From NCBI GenBank assembly GCA_028867035.1, contig JAGWHB010000002.1, positions 148,852 through 212,851 of the forward strand: 64,000 nucleotides of DNA, in the 5' to 3' direction. Below, piece by piece: positions 49,490 to 58,070 of this stretch (positions are counted from its first letter, which is position 1; the number at the start of each line of letters is the position of its first letter). The position numbers and the translations under genes are program-made. Source of the stretch: Nitrososphaerota archaeon. GTDB lineage: Archaea > Thermoproteota > Nitrososphaeria > Nitrososphaerales > Gagatemarchaeaceae. The notes beneath the pieces are model-generated. The model searched no databases and had not been told where the DNA came from. It saw nothing but the letters and a program-made list of their open reading frames with translations.

Positions 49490-50839
49490 CTACATCCCAC
49501 TTCCCATCATTATTTTGTCCATCGTCTTCATCAGCTCCAATCTCATCTCTTCCGGAAGCGAAGCCAGAGCAAATAGTCGACTCTTGAAGACTAAAGACCT
49601 TTGCGGCTCGGGGAGCTCCTTGAGCGCGTTGTCCATGTTGCGCATGTGCTCGAGCCTCCTTTCGGGAGGGAGCCGGTAGAACACGTGCATCCGCTTCGTC
49701 ATGACCTTCATCCTAATCTCCTCTTCTACGTGCGCAAGTATCCAGAGCATCTGCGGGATCTGCCCCTTCCTGTCGTTCATGAGCGACTTCGCCCTTCCGA
49801 ACACGATCAACACCAGGCCTCCCGCCTCAACCAACCCGCCCACTACCAGCCCAAGGGAGCTTGACAGTCCGAAGAACTTCCCCATGAAGAGCGCCATGAA
49901 GCCGTAGAACATCACCACCACCCCGAGATAGAGGAGCGCTTGAAGTCCAACAGTGGTTGAAAACTTCATCGTGATCCTATCATACCTGAGCTTGAGCCAG
50001 CCCCTCACCGGTACGAGTATTATGAAGGAGAGGATGAGGAAGTCGAGCCCAGGCCAGTATCTTGGATAGACGAGTGTGAAGGGAACATATCCCATGAAGA
50101 CGTTCAGGAATCCGTATGCCAGCCCAGCGAAACCGATCCAGAGCAGTCCTTCCTCGATCAGCTGCCCGCTCCATCCCAGATACTTGTCGTACATCGTCCT
50201 TCTCATCAGTATATGCATCTTTGTCATCCCTCTCACGGCTACCAGAAGCACCATGGAGATCACGGCCCAAGTCAACCCCCACCAGTTCCATACGGGGAGC
50301 CATCCCCAAGTGGCTATCTCTGCGGGAAATGTGGTGAGGATGAGCTTCATGCCGAGGCCGGTGAAGATTTCACCCCTGGCCAAGTTCGCGCCAGTGGGAT
50401 AGATGAGATCTGGCCTGAACCTTCCCAGCTCGGGAATGAATTTGCCCTGTATCTTTGAACTAGCTAAGATTATTGTGAATCCCCAGAAGATTGCAAGAGT
50501 TGTGAAGAATGCCACTGCCTTGCCGAAGCTCCCCACGCCGAGCGGACCGGTGAGGATGAGAGAAAGCCCCACAATGATAATCCAATTCTCGGCCAGTACT
50601 GCTATCGTGTATAACGGGCGTCTGTAAGTCGTCCATTTTTCGATCTTGCTGACGTGCCAAGTCATAGTGAGCGTTACAGCCAGGAGCATCGCCAGCGGTG
50701 GGATCACGTACCAACCGAGCCCCGTTCCTTCTCCAAAGGGTCCGAACATGCCGCCTACCAAATGGATTGCTACCGAAAGTCCATCGGCCTCGAAGCGGTC
50801 ATAGTCTTTGCCATTTAGATTATGCAAGTGATCTGCCAT
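49490..50839 (-). CDS. ten-helix membrane protein with Met-rich repeat tail
   Basis: 449 residues from ATG 50839. About ten membrane segments (for example WYVIPPLAMLLAVTLTMTW) are followed from about residue 365 by a cytosolic tail with the repeat LPPERRLEHMRNMDNALKEL, LPEPQRSLVFKSRLFAL and LPEEMRLELMKTMDKIMMG. The tail shares its motif with three other proteins of the window. An internal Trp/Gly-rich part (FPAEIATWGWLPVWNWWGLT) is notable. Unknown family; a transport or electron-transfer membrane unit controlled or loaded by the Met-rich tail is a guess. Confidence 0.65.
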   Translation of the reverse strand: MADHLHNLNGKDYDRFEADGLSVAIHLVGGMFGPFGEGTGLGWYVIPPLAMLLAVTLTMTWHVSKIEKWTTYRRPLYTIAVLAENWIIIVGLSLILTGPLGVGSFGKAVAFFTTLAIFWGFTIILASSKIQGKFIPELGRFRPDLIYPTGANLARGEIFTGLGMKLILTTFPAEIATWGWLPVWNWWGLTWAVISMVLLVAVRGMTKMHILMRRTMYDKYLGWSGQLIEEGLLWIGFAGLAYGFLNVFMGYVPFTLVYPRYWPGLDFLILSFIILVPVRGWLKLRYDRITMKFSTTVGLQALLYLGVVVMFYGFMALFMGKFFGLSSSLGLVVGGLVEAGGLVLIVFGRAKSLMNDRKGQIPQMLWILAHVEEEIRMKVMTKRMHVFYRLPPERRLEHMRNMDNALKELPEPQRSLVFKSRLFALASLPEEMRLELMKTMDKIMMGSGM

Positions 50840-51763
50840 GAATCCTCGTGCGGATGAAGAATCTCGACGAGAAGCTTCAATCGAGTACGAAAGCACGAAT
50901 CGCTGCTACAGGAGTTATCGTGAAGATACACGCTGCCGTGCAAGACTTCTGTATCTAGAAAGAGAGGTCGCCATTAGCCAACGCAGCGAGAATCTCTTCT
51001 CGTTTCATTCGCCATCAAGCAAGTAGCAGTTTGAGCCCACTTGCTTGTCAAGGCTGACCAGAACCTGAAATCGCCAATCGAGTTACAAAGTGTGATTTTC
51101 TGGGTTGTAACAATGTTGCACTTGGAGACTAACGTTCAATTTCTCGAGCGTGGTACAATGGATGTCCCTACTGCGGTAGTCGAAAACCATGTGAGAGGGG
51201 TGGGCAGGGCAACATCGGAAGGTACTCGTGCAAGCGGTGTGATGTATGATTCACCGAGATCATTGGGCACATTTGGCCTCGATGGGAGGACTGTGTGGGT
51301 TTCTGGAACGAAGAAGGGCCTCGCCAATGCTTTTGACCTTGGCACATGGGATCTCGCCAATCCAGTCCTGGCGGCGGGCCAGACTATCCTTCTCCCAGCC
51401 CGTTCTTGAGGGAGGCGACGAATGAGATAGGTTACGAGTCGAGGATGTTCGCAATCGGCGAAAGGGTGTGCAGAACCGCCTGTGAGAGAGTTCTTCTTGT
51501 CTTACAGATCCAAGCTCTGCGTGGTGCATCTGAATAGTATCCTTCCGAAGAGGAAAAAGGCACCGGGTAAGAAGGAGCTCAAAGTAGATGGTCAGGAGGG
51601 TTGTTTACGCAGCGAGCGAAGGCGCTGCAGAGCTGGCCATAGAAGAGATGATTGAAACGAGAAGGAACAAACACTTCGCCGGCGAGAGGTTCGCTTGAGT
51701 AAAAGTGGCTCGATACCATGATTGTAATCTTCCCTTGGTGTAATCATCCGATTTGTCAAAGCG
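50840..51763. other. 900-base region with weak coding fragments
   Basis: A plus-strand frame from 51041 to 51409 (TLG-rich, ending ILLPARS) is possible but has poor composition. Around 51482-51588 FFLSYRSKLCVVHLNSILPK and at 51589-51699 MVRRVVYAASEGAAELAIEE with a stop after 36 codons read like pieces of one gene separated by a frame change. I cannot assign them. No tRNA or repeat was found. Confidence 0.35.
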
Positions 51764-52405
51764 TCACGTCTCAACTGCCTCCCGAAAGGCCCTACAGCGA
51801 ATTTGATCCGTGTTCAGTCTTCTCCCGAGAATATAGATGCTGAGTATGGAAAGCACAAAGCTCGAATAAACAAACGCGCTAAAATATGGGCGCAAAACGA
51901 ATCCTAGCCAGCTGGAGGTGGCATCCCCAGCTAATAGAAGGAAAAAGGGGGTGGCGGAGCAACAGCCCGCTGTGTTGACCAAGCTGGGCAGCATACTCAT
52001 GAGAGACGTAAACGATTTCACTCCGCCGGCCGACCTTCGGAGTAATAAGGCAAGAGACAGATTTAGCCCAAAGAAGAAGGAGAGCAAGACAACCACCGGC
52101 AGGGCTGAGAGGTTGACTTGAAGCGCTCCAAAGTTGCCAAAGACAACTAGGTAGTATGCGATTTGCGGGGGGCCCAGCATGGGTTGCGGCCCGAATACTT
52201 TGATGATGAGGGGGAGACTGATACCCGCTGGTTTTGCCAAGCTCAAAGTGAGGAATACCTGGTCTATCCAGGAGTACACCAGTCCGAACATTATGGCGGA
52301 GAGCCAGGTCACGTAAGAGAACGGTGGGCTGGAGGTTAAGATGCGAATCATGTTCCTCATTCCTGTACCCGATTGCCCCCGGACCGGGTTTTGTGTCACT
52401 CTCAT
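51764..52405 (-). CDS. membrane protein with AGCCS motif, Cys-Cys family
   Basis: 213 residues with about five membrane segments. NTAGCCSATPFFLLLAGD has the Cys pair at a helix start. It aligns over its length with the protein at 57.1-58.1 kb: FGPQPMLGPPQIAYYLVVFG against GPEPMKGPPQVAYILTVVGG. It overlaps the stop of the upstream partner by four bases, so the two are coupled. Role unknown; metal or thiol chemistry at the membrane is inferred. Confidence 0.65.
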   Translation of the reverse strand: MRVTQNPVRGQSGTGMRNMIRILTSSPPFSYVTWLSAIMFGLVYSWIDQVFLTLSLAKPAGISLPLIIKVFGPQPMLGPPQIAYYLVVFGNFGALQVNLSALPVVVLLSFFFGLNLSLALLLRRSAGGVKSFTSLMSMLPSLVNTAGCCSATPFFLLLAGDATSSWLGFVLRPYFSAFVYSSFVLSILSIYILGRRLNTDQIRCRAFREAVET

Positions 52406-53424
52406 CTTCGGTCAACCCTTCCGGCGCAAATATTCGTCTGGCTCTTCACTTTTCTAGATAAATAAACAAGGCTCAGAAGCAGGGCTGCTACGCTAAGCAT
52501 GGGAGGCAAGACTGCTCCGTAGACATTCGAGTAAGCTGCTTCGGCGGCCGTTATCCCGCCGAAGATCACAGAGACGAAACTCGGGACGAGACACGTGGGA
52601 CAGGTTGCAGTCAAGCCCAATATGGATGCTCCCGTCGAGAAGGTCGTTTCTCTGGCACAACATCTCAAGCCACTATTTCCAACGAGGTAGTAGCCGAGAA
52701 CCACCGACGCGGAAGTTAGCGAGGAGAGCAGTACCGCAAATATCGCTTCAAAGGGTACGACAAAGATGGTAACGAATGGATTGATCTGTATGAGTACGTA
52801 GGGCAGGTACACCATGCCCACGAGAAGCTCCCGCGGTCCCACGGTGAAGACATTGAGGAATGGATACTGTCCGGCCGGAGGCGGAACGCCGGATGGTTCG
52901 TTATAACCAATGATGACTATCTGCTCGACCAGAAGGAGGTATACTATAGCGAAGGATACTGATAGAATTATCGCCAAGAGGGCATACTTTCTCTCCTTCA
53001 GCACGAGCGCTACGACTGGAAAGGCATGGTAGATTATTCTTGGAAACGACATGACAGAGACAGCTATGAGGAGGACGACATACGCCCCGCCGAAAAGGCT
53101 CGCTAAAGATGGGGGCGGATAAGGGTAAGCAGAGAGTATAAGAATGCGCATAGCCAGGTAGAATGTGACCATCACAGTTGCGATGGTCATTATCACGTAG
53201 ACAGAAACGGAATTGAATCCCGAAATGAAGCTCGTGGCAAAAGTTTTGGCCCCGCCTTGGCGGATGCTAGTCACGTCGTTCGCTCTCCCTCCCGCCAGGT
53301 ACAGTAGCAGTAGCGCTATCGAAACCACTGCGATCAGATAGGGGATCAGGGCGAAGACATAGAATCCTGAATCGACGTAGGTGTAACCCGTGAGAAGAGG
53401 CAGTCCGAAAAGTAGCGAAACCAT
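52402..53424 (-). CDS. membrane protein with TCPTC motif, Cys-Cys family
   Basis: 340 residues with about eight membrane segments. GLTATCPTCLVPSFVSVIFG has a C-x-x-C and a second Cys-Cys lies at LRCCARETTF, 25 residues before. The core around these sites matches the other Cys-Cys membrane proteins of the window. As first gene of a pair it overlaps the next start by four bases. Homology to known transporters is not evident to me. Confidence 0.6.
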   Translation of the reverse strand: MVSLLFGLPLLTGYTYVDSGFYVFALIPYLIAVVSIALLLLYLAGGRANDVTSIRQGGAKTFATSFISGFNSVSVYVIMTIATVMVTFYLAMRILILSAYPYPPPSLASLFGGAYVVLLIAVSVMSFPRIIYHAFPVVALVLKERKYALLAIILSVSFAIVYLLLVEQIVIIGYNEPSGVPPPAGQYPFLNVFTVGPRELLVGMVYLPYVLIQINPFVTIFVVPFEAIFAVLLSSLTSASVVLGYYLVGNSGLRCCARETTFSTGASILGLTATCPTCLVPSFVSVIFGGITAAEAAYSNVYGAVLPPMLSVAALLLSLVYLSRKVKSQTNICAGRVDRR

Positions 53425-53599
53425 CAGGAAGAGAAATGCGCCAGACGGCGATGGAGAGATTTTGTACTTCAGATTATCTACATCTCCATAGAAAGAAGTT
53501 CTATTCCTGAACCTATAGTGGCGCGTAATCTGTTCAAAAGTGCGACGGCGATAAGATGGCGATTTTCTTTCAATCCGCCTACCTCTATCTTGGGGAGAA

Positions 53600-54781
53600 T
53601 CAATCCCGGCGCTTGCCGTAGATTGGTCTGGTATACGCCTTGTAGCCGAGCAATATTATCGCGCTCAGCAGGATGAAGACGATGGTCGGCAACAGCGTCA
53701 ATGTGACGTAAGTATTCCCAGCCAAGAGCGAACCCCCTAGCAGACTTCCCGCGGCTGCAGCGATGGGGCTGACATAGCTCAACGCGAAGTAGCCTATCGG
53801 TACGGCCATGGCCAAGTGGGCGAGATACGGGACCACGAGAAAACGTGGGTACGGGAGCCTGATCATCGGCATCATAGGTGGCATGCCAACCATCATAACC
53901 AGGTCCACAAACAGCCCCCATGCGAGCACCCAAGGCCAGGAACCCATGCCGAACAGCAGGGTGAAGGCCATGCCGTAGGTTGCCCCGTTCACGAAGTGCC
54001 AAGCATATCCTGCCGCCCTCACCTTGCCGAGTGTCGCACCCTCCTCGTTCAGCGTTTCTGGGATCGCCTTTGCGAGAAGGTCGCGGCCCATGGAGAGCGA
54101 GAGCATCGGCATCGCGCCTCTTCTGAAGACCGCCATCGGGGATACCGGTGCTGAAAGGCCGCCAGGGTCGCGGACCCCCATAGTCAACTCATCCATGGTC
54201 CTCATCATAGCCAGCCGCTTCTCTTCAGGGAGAGATGAAATAACCTCAAGCTGAGTCTTGAACATCCTATCCTTCCTCTCTCCGGGGAGCCTGTTTATGC
54301 CGTCGAGCATCATCGACATGAAGAGCTTCCTCTCGGGTGGTGCTAGCTCAGACATCGCCCTTATCCTCGGCTCCATCATCTCCATTCTTTTCTCGTCAGG
54401 CATCGCCGACGCGGTCGCAACCATGTTTGCCATCACATGCCTCGGCAGCTTTGGAGCTATCCCCAAAGACATCAGCCCGAACATCACAGGCATGTCCAGC
54501 GGGAAGGCGCGCAACCTTAGGCCCGTCAGTCTCACTGCGTCAAGAGTGATAGTGCCAAGAAGGCCGCCTACGGCCCCCCAGACGAGGAGGGTGAAGATCG
54601 GGTCCCCGACCGCGTAACTGTAACCCAGCAACAGAATGAACAATACGAAGGCGGGGAGGCCCATCTTTTTCATCAGTCCAGATGCCTGGATGTCCTTTGC
54701 GCGATCCAGAGTCAGTATCGCAGAAGGCGCGCCTATCGAAAGTAGAGCAAGCACCCAGAGAGGCCAGTTCGTGGATTTCAC
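53600..54781 (-). CDS. membrane protein with central Met-rich repeats
   Basis: 393 residues. Three N-terminal membrane segments, then residues about 115-200 with the repeat blocks MPDEKRMEMMEPRIRAMSEL, PPERKLFMSMMLDGINRL, LPGERKDRMFKTQLEVISSL and LPEEKRLAMMRTMDELTMG. Then five or six more segments, with MVGMPPMMPMIRL in a loop. The repeat is the same as in the 38.5, 49.5 and 58.1 kb proteins. It follows the Cys-Cys membrane genes after 180 bases. Function unknown, likely Met-rich metal binding at the membrane. Confidence 0.65.
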   Translation of the reverse strand: MKSTNWPLWVLALLSIGAPSAILTLDRAKDIQASGLMKKMGLPAFVLFILLLGYSYAVGDPIFTLLVWGAVGGLLGTITLDAVRLTGLRLRAFPLDMPVMFGLMSLGIAPKLPRHVMANMVATASAMPDEKRMEMMEPRIRAMSELAPPERKLFMSMMLDGINRLPGERKDRMFKTQLEVISSLPEEKRLAMMRTMDELTMGVRDPGGLSAPVSPMAVFRRGAMPMLSLSMGRDLLAKAIPETLNEEGATLGKVRAAGYAWHFVNGATYGMAFTLLFGMGSWPWVLAWGLFVDLVMMVGMPPMMPMIRLPYPRFLVVPYLAHLAMAVPIGYFALSYVSPIAAAAGSLLGGSLLAGNTYVTLTLLPTIVFILLSAIILLGYKAYTRPIYGKRRD

Positions 54782-55152
54782 GGTAGGAGTTTGAATCTAT
54801 TTGACGGTTTTCGTTCACACGACTAGCCTGGAAGGGGCATTTTGCTACCCGGCGCATCCAAGATGCCGAACTTCTTGCTGAAATCGAAAGTTTCTGCCCG
54901 AGTTCCCTTCCCGTGAGATAACCCGTCGACCATCCGCCTGACTCTGGCCATATCGAGAAGCAATCAATCCACATGAATCCGGTGTCCGTAATGAAGGATG
55001 TCGTAAAGCGCTTTCTTTCAATCAAACATGGCTGAGTGCGAGGTTCGCCAAGTTCGAATTTTAAGGCGGTCTTTGTTCTATTGTGAAATAACCTCACTTC
55101 ATTTCGTCTCTCGATAAGCGGATATGTTCATGTAGGGTGGGAGCCACACAAA
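54782..55152. other. 370-base divergent intergenic region
   Basis: Between a minus-strand membrane gene and the plus-strand metal-related operon. A TTTTAAGG box near 55057 may drive the operon. No small gene or hairpin was convincing; a minus-strand frame across it has shadow-like composition. Confidence 0.35.
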
Positions 55153-55335
55153 TTGACCCAGATGAAGGTCTACCTGTGCGGCAGTAGCGGCTGTTGCCCC
55201 TCTTTGGAAACAATCAACGGCACCGCTAGAATAGGCGAAGAGGGTAACCTCTACACCCTCAGCGAGGACCAGTGGAACGCCCTGGTTGATGAGATAACGA
55301 TCGGAGGGCTGGGACGAGTTGAGCGCGTCGCCTGA
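55153..55335 (+). CDS. small CC-motif protein, metal-operon associated
   Basis: 60 residues (58 from ATG 55162). MKVYLCGSSGCCPSLETING with a Cys and a Cys-Cys pair, then ARIGEEGNLYTLSEDQWNAL. I believe this matches a small family of archaeal/bacterial proteins near metal genes, of unknown role. It starts an operon: the TRASH gene overlaps its end by 17 bases, then the CopZ-like gene follows. Confidence 0.55.
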   Translation: MTQMKVYLCGSSGCCPSLETINGTARIGEEGNLYTLSEDQWNALVDEITIGGLGRVERVA

Positions 55336-55498
55336 CAGGTGTGATTTGTGTGGTAGCGGCCTTGGGGGATACCCGTACATGATCAACATTGGCGGGCGAG
55401 TGCACACGTTCTGTTGCCAAGCGTGCGCTGACATTTACCAAGAAAGGAGTCACATTCAAGCAACACGCCCACGTGCGCAAACTTACAGGGAGTTCTAG
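55319..55498 (+). CDS. TRASH-domain small protein
   Basis: 59 residues from TTG. RCDLCGSGLGGYPYMINIGG followed by RVHTFCCQACADIY is a TRASH finger (C-x2-C and C-C-x2-C). TRASH proteins carry or sense soft metals; archaeal MerH and CopM are examples. The 25-residue basic tail lacks similarity. It overlaps the upstream stop and its TAG is directly followed by the next GTG start, an operon arrangement. Confidence 0.65.
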   Translation: MSASPDRCDLCGSGLGGYPYMINIGGRVHTFCCQACADIYQERSHIQATRPRAQTYREF

Positions 55499-56014
55499 GT
55501 GAAAAATCTGACCACGGTCGAAGTCGACGAGTGCTGCAAGCCTCAGGTTCGGGTGAGCGAACGAAGATGCCCCGAATGCGGAAACCGGGGAAAGCCGGTC
55601 CAGGACCTGACCGTCTCGGTCTTCGTGAAGAATCCTAGTATCTTCCTCCATCCTGAGAGGCTGCCTCCAGGTGCATTCTCGATGTGCGAGACGAAGTCCT
55701 GCGACGTTGTCTACTTCAACTCCCATGAAGGTTCCGCCTTCAGGAAGAACGAGCTGAGAACCAAGGTCTGGCAAAAGGAGGACGACCCGGCTGTGCCCGC
55801 CTGCTACTGCTTCAACAACTCTGTGAATTCGATAGGCAGGGAAATCGAGCGGAGAGGTAGCACCGACGTCTTGGCCAGGATAAGCGCCGAGGTGAAGGCA
55901 GGGAACTGCAGATGTGAGGTGACCAACCCTCAGGGCAGATGCTGCCTGGGCAACGTCACCAAGGCCATAAGAATCGCAAAGGAAAAACTAGGAAACCCCT
56001 TGGTCGTGGCGTAA
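55499..56014 (+). CDS. CopZ-like zinc/2Fe-2S metallochaperone domain
   Basis: 171 residues from GTG. CCKPQVRVSERRCPECGNRG, MCETKSCDVVYF, ACYCFNNSVN and CRCEVTNPQGRCCLG follow the N-terminal domain of Archaeoglobus-type CopZ, which binds one zinc and one [2Fe-2S] cluster. The HMA domain that CopZ has at its C-terminus is missing. That domain could reduce Cu(II) to Cu(I). It follows the TRASH gene with no gap; a decayed copy of its start lies at 36.65 kb. Confidence 0.8.
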   Translation: MKNLTTVEVDECCKPQVRVSERRCPECGNRGKPVQDLTVSVFVKNPSIFLHPERLPPGAFSMCETKSCDVVYFNSHEGSAFRKNELRTKVWQKEDDPAVPACYCFNNSVNSIGREIERRGSTDVLARISAEVKAGNCRCEVTNPQGRCCLGNVTKAIRIAKEKLGNPLVVA

Positions 56015-56019
56015 CAATC

Positions 56020-56214
56020 TTGTTCGACTTTCTCAAGCACACGTGCGACAGATGCGGCAAGAGGTTCAGCGGCGAGGGAATTTATTTTCCGTCAAGGCGA
56101 ATGGTCTTCTGCTCTCAGGCGTGCGCGAGAGGTTATACGGAGGAGCTGGAGGAAAGGGGCGAGTTGCGCATAAGGAAAGACGGTCCGGTGTTCGAATCCG
56201 GATGTTGTTGCTAA
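56020..56214 (+). CDS. TRASH-domain protein with Cys-Cys-Cys tail
   Basis: 64 residues from TTG. HTCDRCGKRFSGEGIYFPSR and MVFCSQACARGY form a TRASH finger; the C-terminus is FESGCCC, three Cys like a metal-donating tail. MerH in Sulfolobales is similar in being a small TRASH protein. It follows the CopZ-like gene after five bases. Together they could be a copper or mercury chaperone relay. Confidence 0.7.
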   Translation: MFDFLKHTCDRCGKRFSGEGIYFPSRRMVFCSQACARGYTEELEERGELRIRKDGPVFESGCCC

Positions 56215-56327
56215 TGTAGTTCATCGTCAGGTTGAAACTCCGATGCTGAGAGAAGTTTGCCGAACATGTGTGTGAATCGGGGGGCAAGTAGCGATGACCT
56301 TCGAAAGAGCCTTGGCCAGAGAAGAGA

Positions 56328-56852
56328 GTGGACGACCTGAGAAGATTGGCCCTGGCCGCAATCGTAATCGCCTTGGTCCTCTTTGGTTCGGCAGCCTACT
56401 ATCTGCATTTGAGAGGCTCGGCGAGCCCAGGGCCGGGGAGTTATACCATCTCGGTAGGTAACGCAGATTTTCGAATCGTGCGTCCTTTCAGCGAGCCGCC
56501 TGAGGGATTAGTCATAACCAGCTTCGCCGACCCCCAGAATGGAGCTGACGCCCGGTTCTACGTGACGCTAGAGAATCTTAGGAACGATACGATGACGGGC
56601 GTCGCAGCGAGGGTGATCAACGGCACCCTGACATTCTGCTCGATCGATGTGTGCACCGGGAGTACCGGCATCTCCATATGTCCGGAACAGGGCTCGGGAT
56701 GTTCGCTAGGGTCAGGGCAGAGCGTAATCCTTACTGCCGAAGGAAAGGGGGCAGTGGCAGGAGATGGGTATGCGATAGAACTCACGGCCACATATGCCAA
56801 CGGATACGCGTCGACCTTGTACACCCTTGTAAGGGCCGAGCCGTCCACCTGA
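56328..56852 (+). CDS. membrane-anchored extracellular protein
   Basis: 174 residues from GTG. One N-terminal membrane anchor (LALAAIVIALVLFGSAAYYL) is followed by a beta-rich domain (DARFYVTLENLRNDTMTGVA) with four Cys (FCSIDVCTGSTGISICPEQG, SGCS) that could form disulfides. The fold resembles DUF-type archaeal surface beta-sandwiches; ligand unknown. Same direction as the metal operon. Confidence 0.6.
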   Translation: MDDLRRLALAAIVIALVLFGSAAYYLHLRGSASPGPGSYTISVGNADFRIVRPFSEPPEGLVITSFADPQNGADARFYVTLENLRNDTMTGVAARVINGTLTFCSIDVCTGSTGISICPEQGSGCSLGSGQSVILTAEGKGAVAGDGYAIELTATYANGYASTLYTLVRAEPST

Positions 56853-56989
56853 CTGCGCCGCTTTGAAACATCGGGTTGCGTTGAGGGGAAGGCCAACGCC
56901 AGCCAGATTATGCCAAGCGTTTCGTGCCTCCGCTCTGAGAGACCTATTCGAACAAGGTGGCCTGTTACCGTCTTAGACCAGGACTGAAC

Positions 56990-57175
56990 ATGTTGACTAC
57001 CCACGTTGAATTTGTTGAGGGGGGAATAGAGGCGGATTACATTCCGATGAGGGACAAGTCTCGCCAGAATTCAGTCGGAGCGGCCGCAACCCTTCGTCCC
57101 GTGGATATTTCGGGTAAGGTGGTCAGCAGCTCGGTGGGCAAACAGATGACGTATGGGCGAGCGAAGGCCGTGTAG
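56990..57175 (+). CDS. possible small protein overlapping an opposite gene
   Basis: 61 residues from ATG, natural-looking (HVEFVEGGIEADYIPMRDKS). It runs 105 bases into the opposite 3' end of the Cys-Cys membrane gene, whose tail there is not conserved. Low confidence; it may be chance. Confidence 0.25.
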   Translation: MLTTHVEFVEGGIEADYIPMRDKSRQNSVGAAATLRPVDISGKVVSSSVGKQMTYGRAKAV

Positions 57176-58054
57176 TTCCATGAGACCTGTTCGTAGCTGG
57201 GTACATCGAAATCCGGCTCTGGGTTTCTGTGTGCAGGGCTTCTCTGCGCTGGTGAAATTTCGGCAAGAGTCTGGCTTTCCAATCGCCCTCTTCCCGAGGT
57301 AATATATGTTGAAGACGATTATCGCGAAGCTCGCGTAGACGAAGATGCCGAAGTAGGGAAGGAGAGCGAACCCGACGGAACCTGCCGCCACGTCACCGAG
57401 GAGAAGGAGGTAGAGGGGGGCGCCGCAGCAACCGCTCGTGCTGAGAATGGCCGGAACGACAGCCAGGAGGGATCCAAAAGGCCTGACATTTCCTTGGGTT
57501 CTTCTCTGGAGGAATATGATTAAGGAGACGTTGATCCCGAAGAGCGCCGCCAAGATTCCAGCCACTGCTATCCCGCTGAGGTTCGCCTGGAAAATGCTGG
57601 AGCCCCCAACAACAGTAAGAATGTAAGCGACTTGTGGCGGCCCCTTCATAGGCTCCGGTCCGGATATCAGGACCAGAGTTGGCAGAGTGACGCCCGTTGT
57701 GTTATCGGTTCCAGAGCTGAACAGAACGAGATCGTCTGTAAGAGCGTATATCAGACCGAAGGCCGCCGCCGAAAACCAAGTTATGAAGACGAACGGTTTC
57801 CTCAACGTAAGATGGGCCACCAGGCCCCTTAGGGTAGATATGGACGAGATTTGTTGGTCGCCTCCTCCTGATGGCGCCGCCGCAGGAAACTTCAGTACCC
57901 TCCTTTGACTATCGCCGTCCTCGGAGTCCAGAGAATGGCAGGCGCGATAATTTGTGCATATCCCAGGCGCGGAGGGGCTGTATATCGAGCCCTTGCCAGG
58001 ATACATGTTCCCCGAGCCGAAGACTGCAGCGCCACTCGCCTCAGTGCGCGCCAA
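57071..58054 (-). CDS. membrane protein with SGCCG motif, Cys-Cys family
   Basis: 327 residues as open frame. Core of about 200 residues with five or six membrane segments, containing TSGCCGAPLYLLLLGDVAAG and aligned with the 51.8 kb protein. The first 75 residues and the last 65 (after KRAIGKPDSC) do not align and may be non-native extension by lost stops. The repeat of the GPEPMKGPPQVAYIL loop supports homology. It follows the Met-rich gene at 58.1 kb in the same direction, 17 bases away. Confidence 0.65.
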   Translation of the reverse strand: MARTEASGAAVFGSGNMYPGKGSIYSPSAPGICTNYRACHSLDSEDGDSQRRVLKFPAAAPSGGGDQQISSISTLRGLVAHLTLRKPFVFITWFSAAAFGLIYALTDDLVLFSSGTDNTTGVTLPTLVLISGPEPMKGPPQVAYILTVVGGSSIFQANLSGIAVAGILAALFGINVSLIIFLQRRTQGNVRPFGSLLAVVPAILSTSGCCGAPLYLLLLGDVAAGSVGFALLPYFGIFVYASFAIIVFNIYYLGKRAIGKPDSCRNFTSAEKPCTQKPRAGFRCTQLRTGLMELHGLRSPIRHLFAHRAADHLTRNIHGTKGCGRSD

Positions 58055-58070
58055 AGTCGGGTCCTCTACC

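Noticed and set aside
49197..49679. 160-codon plus-strand frame
   Set aside because: Antisense to the end of the Met-tail membrane gene and to the 57-residue micro-protein, both of which read better.
54540..55097. 185-codon minus-strand frame overlapping the 53.6-54.8 kb membrane gene
   Set aside because: Poor composition and conflict with a well-supported gene in another frame of the same strand.
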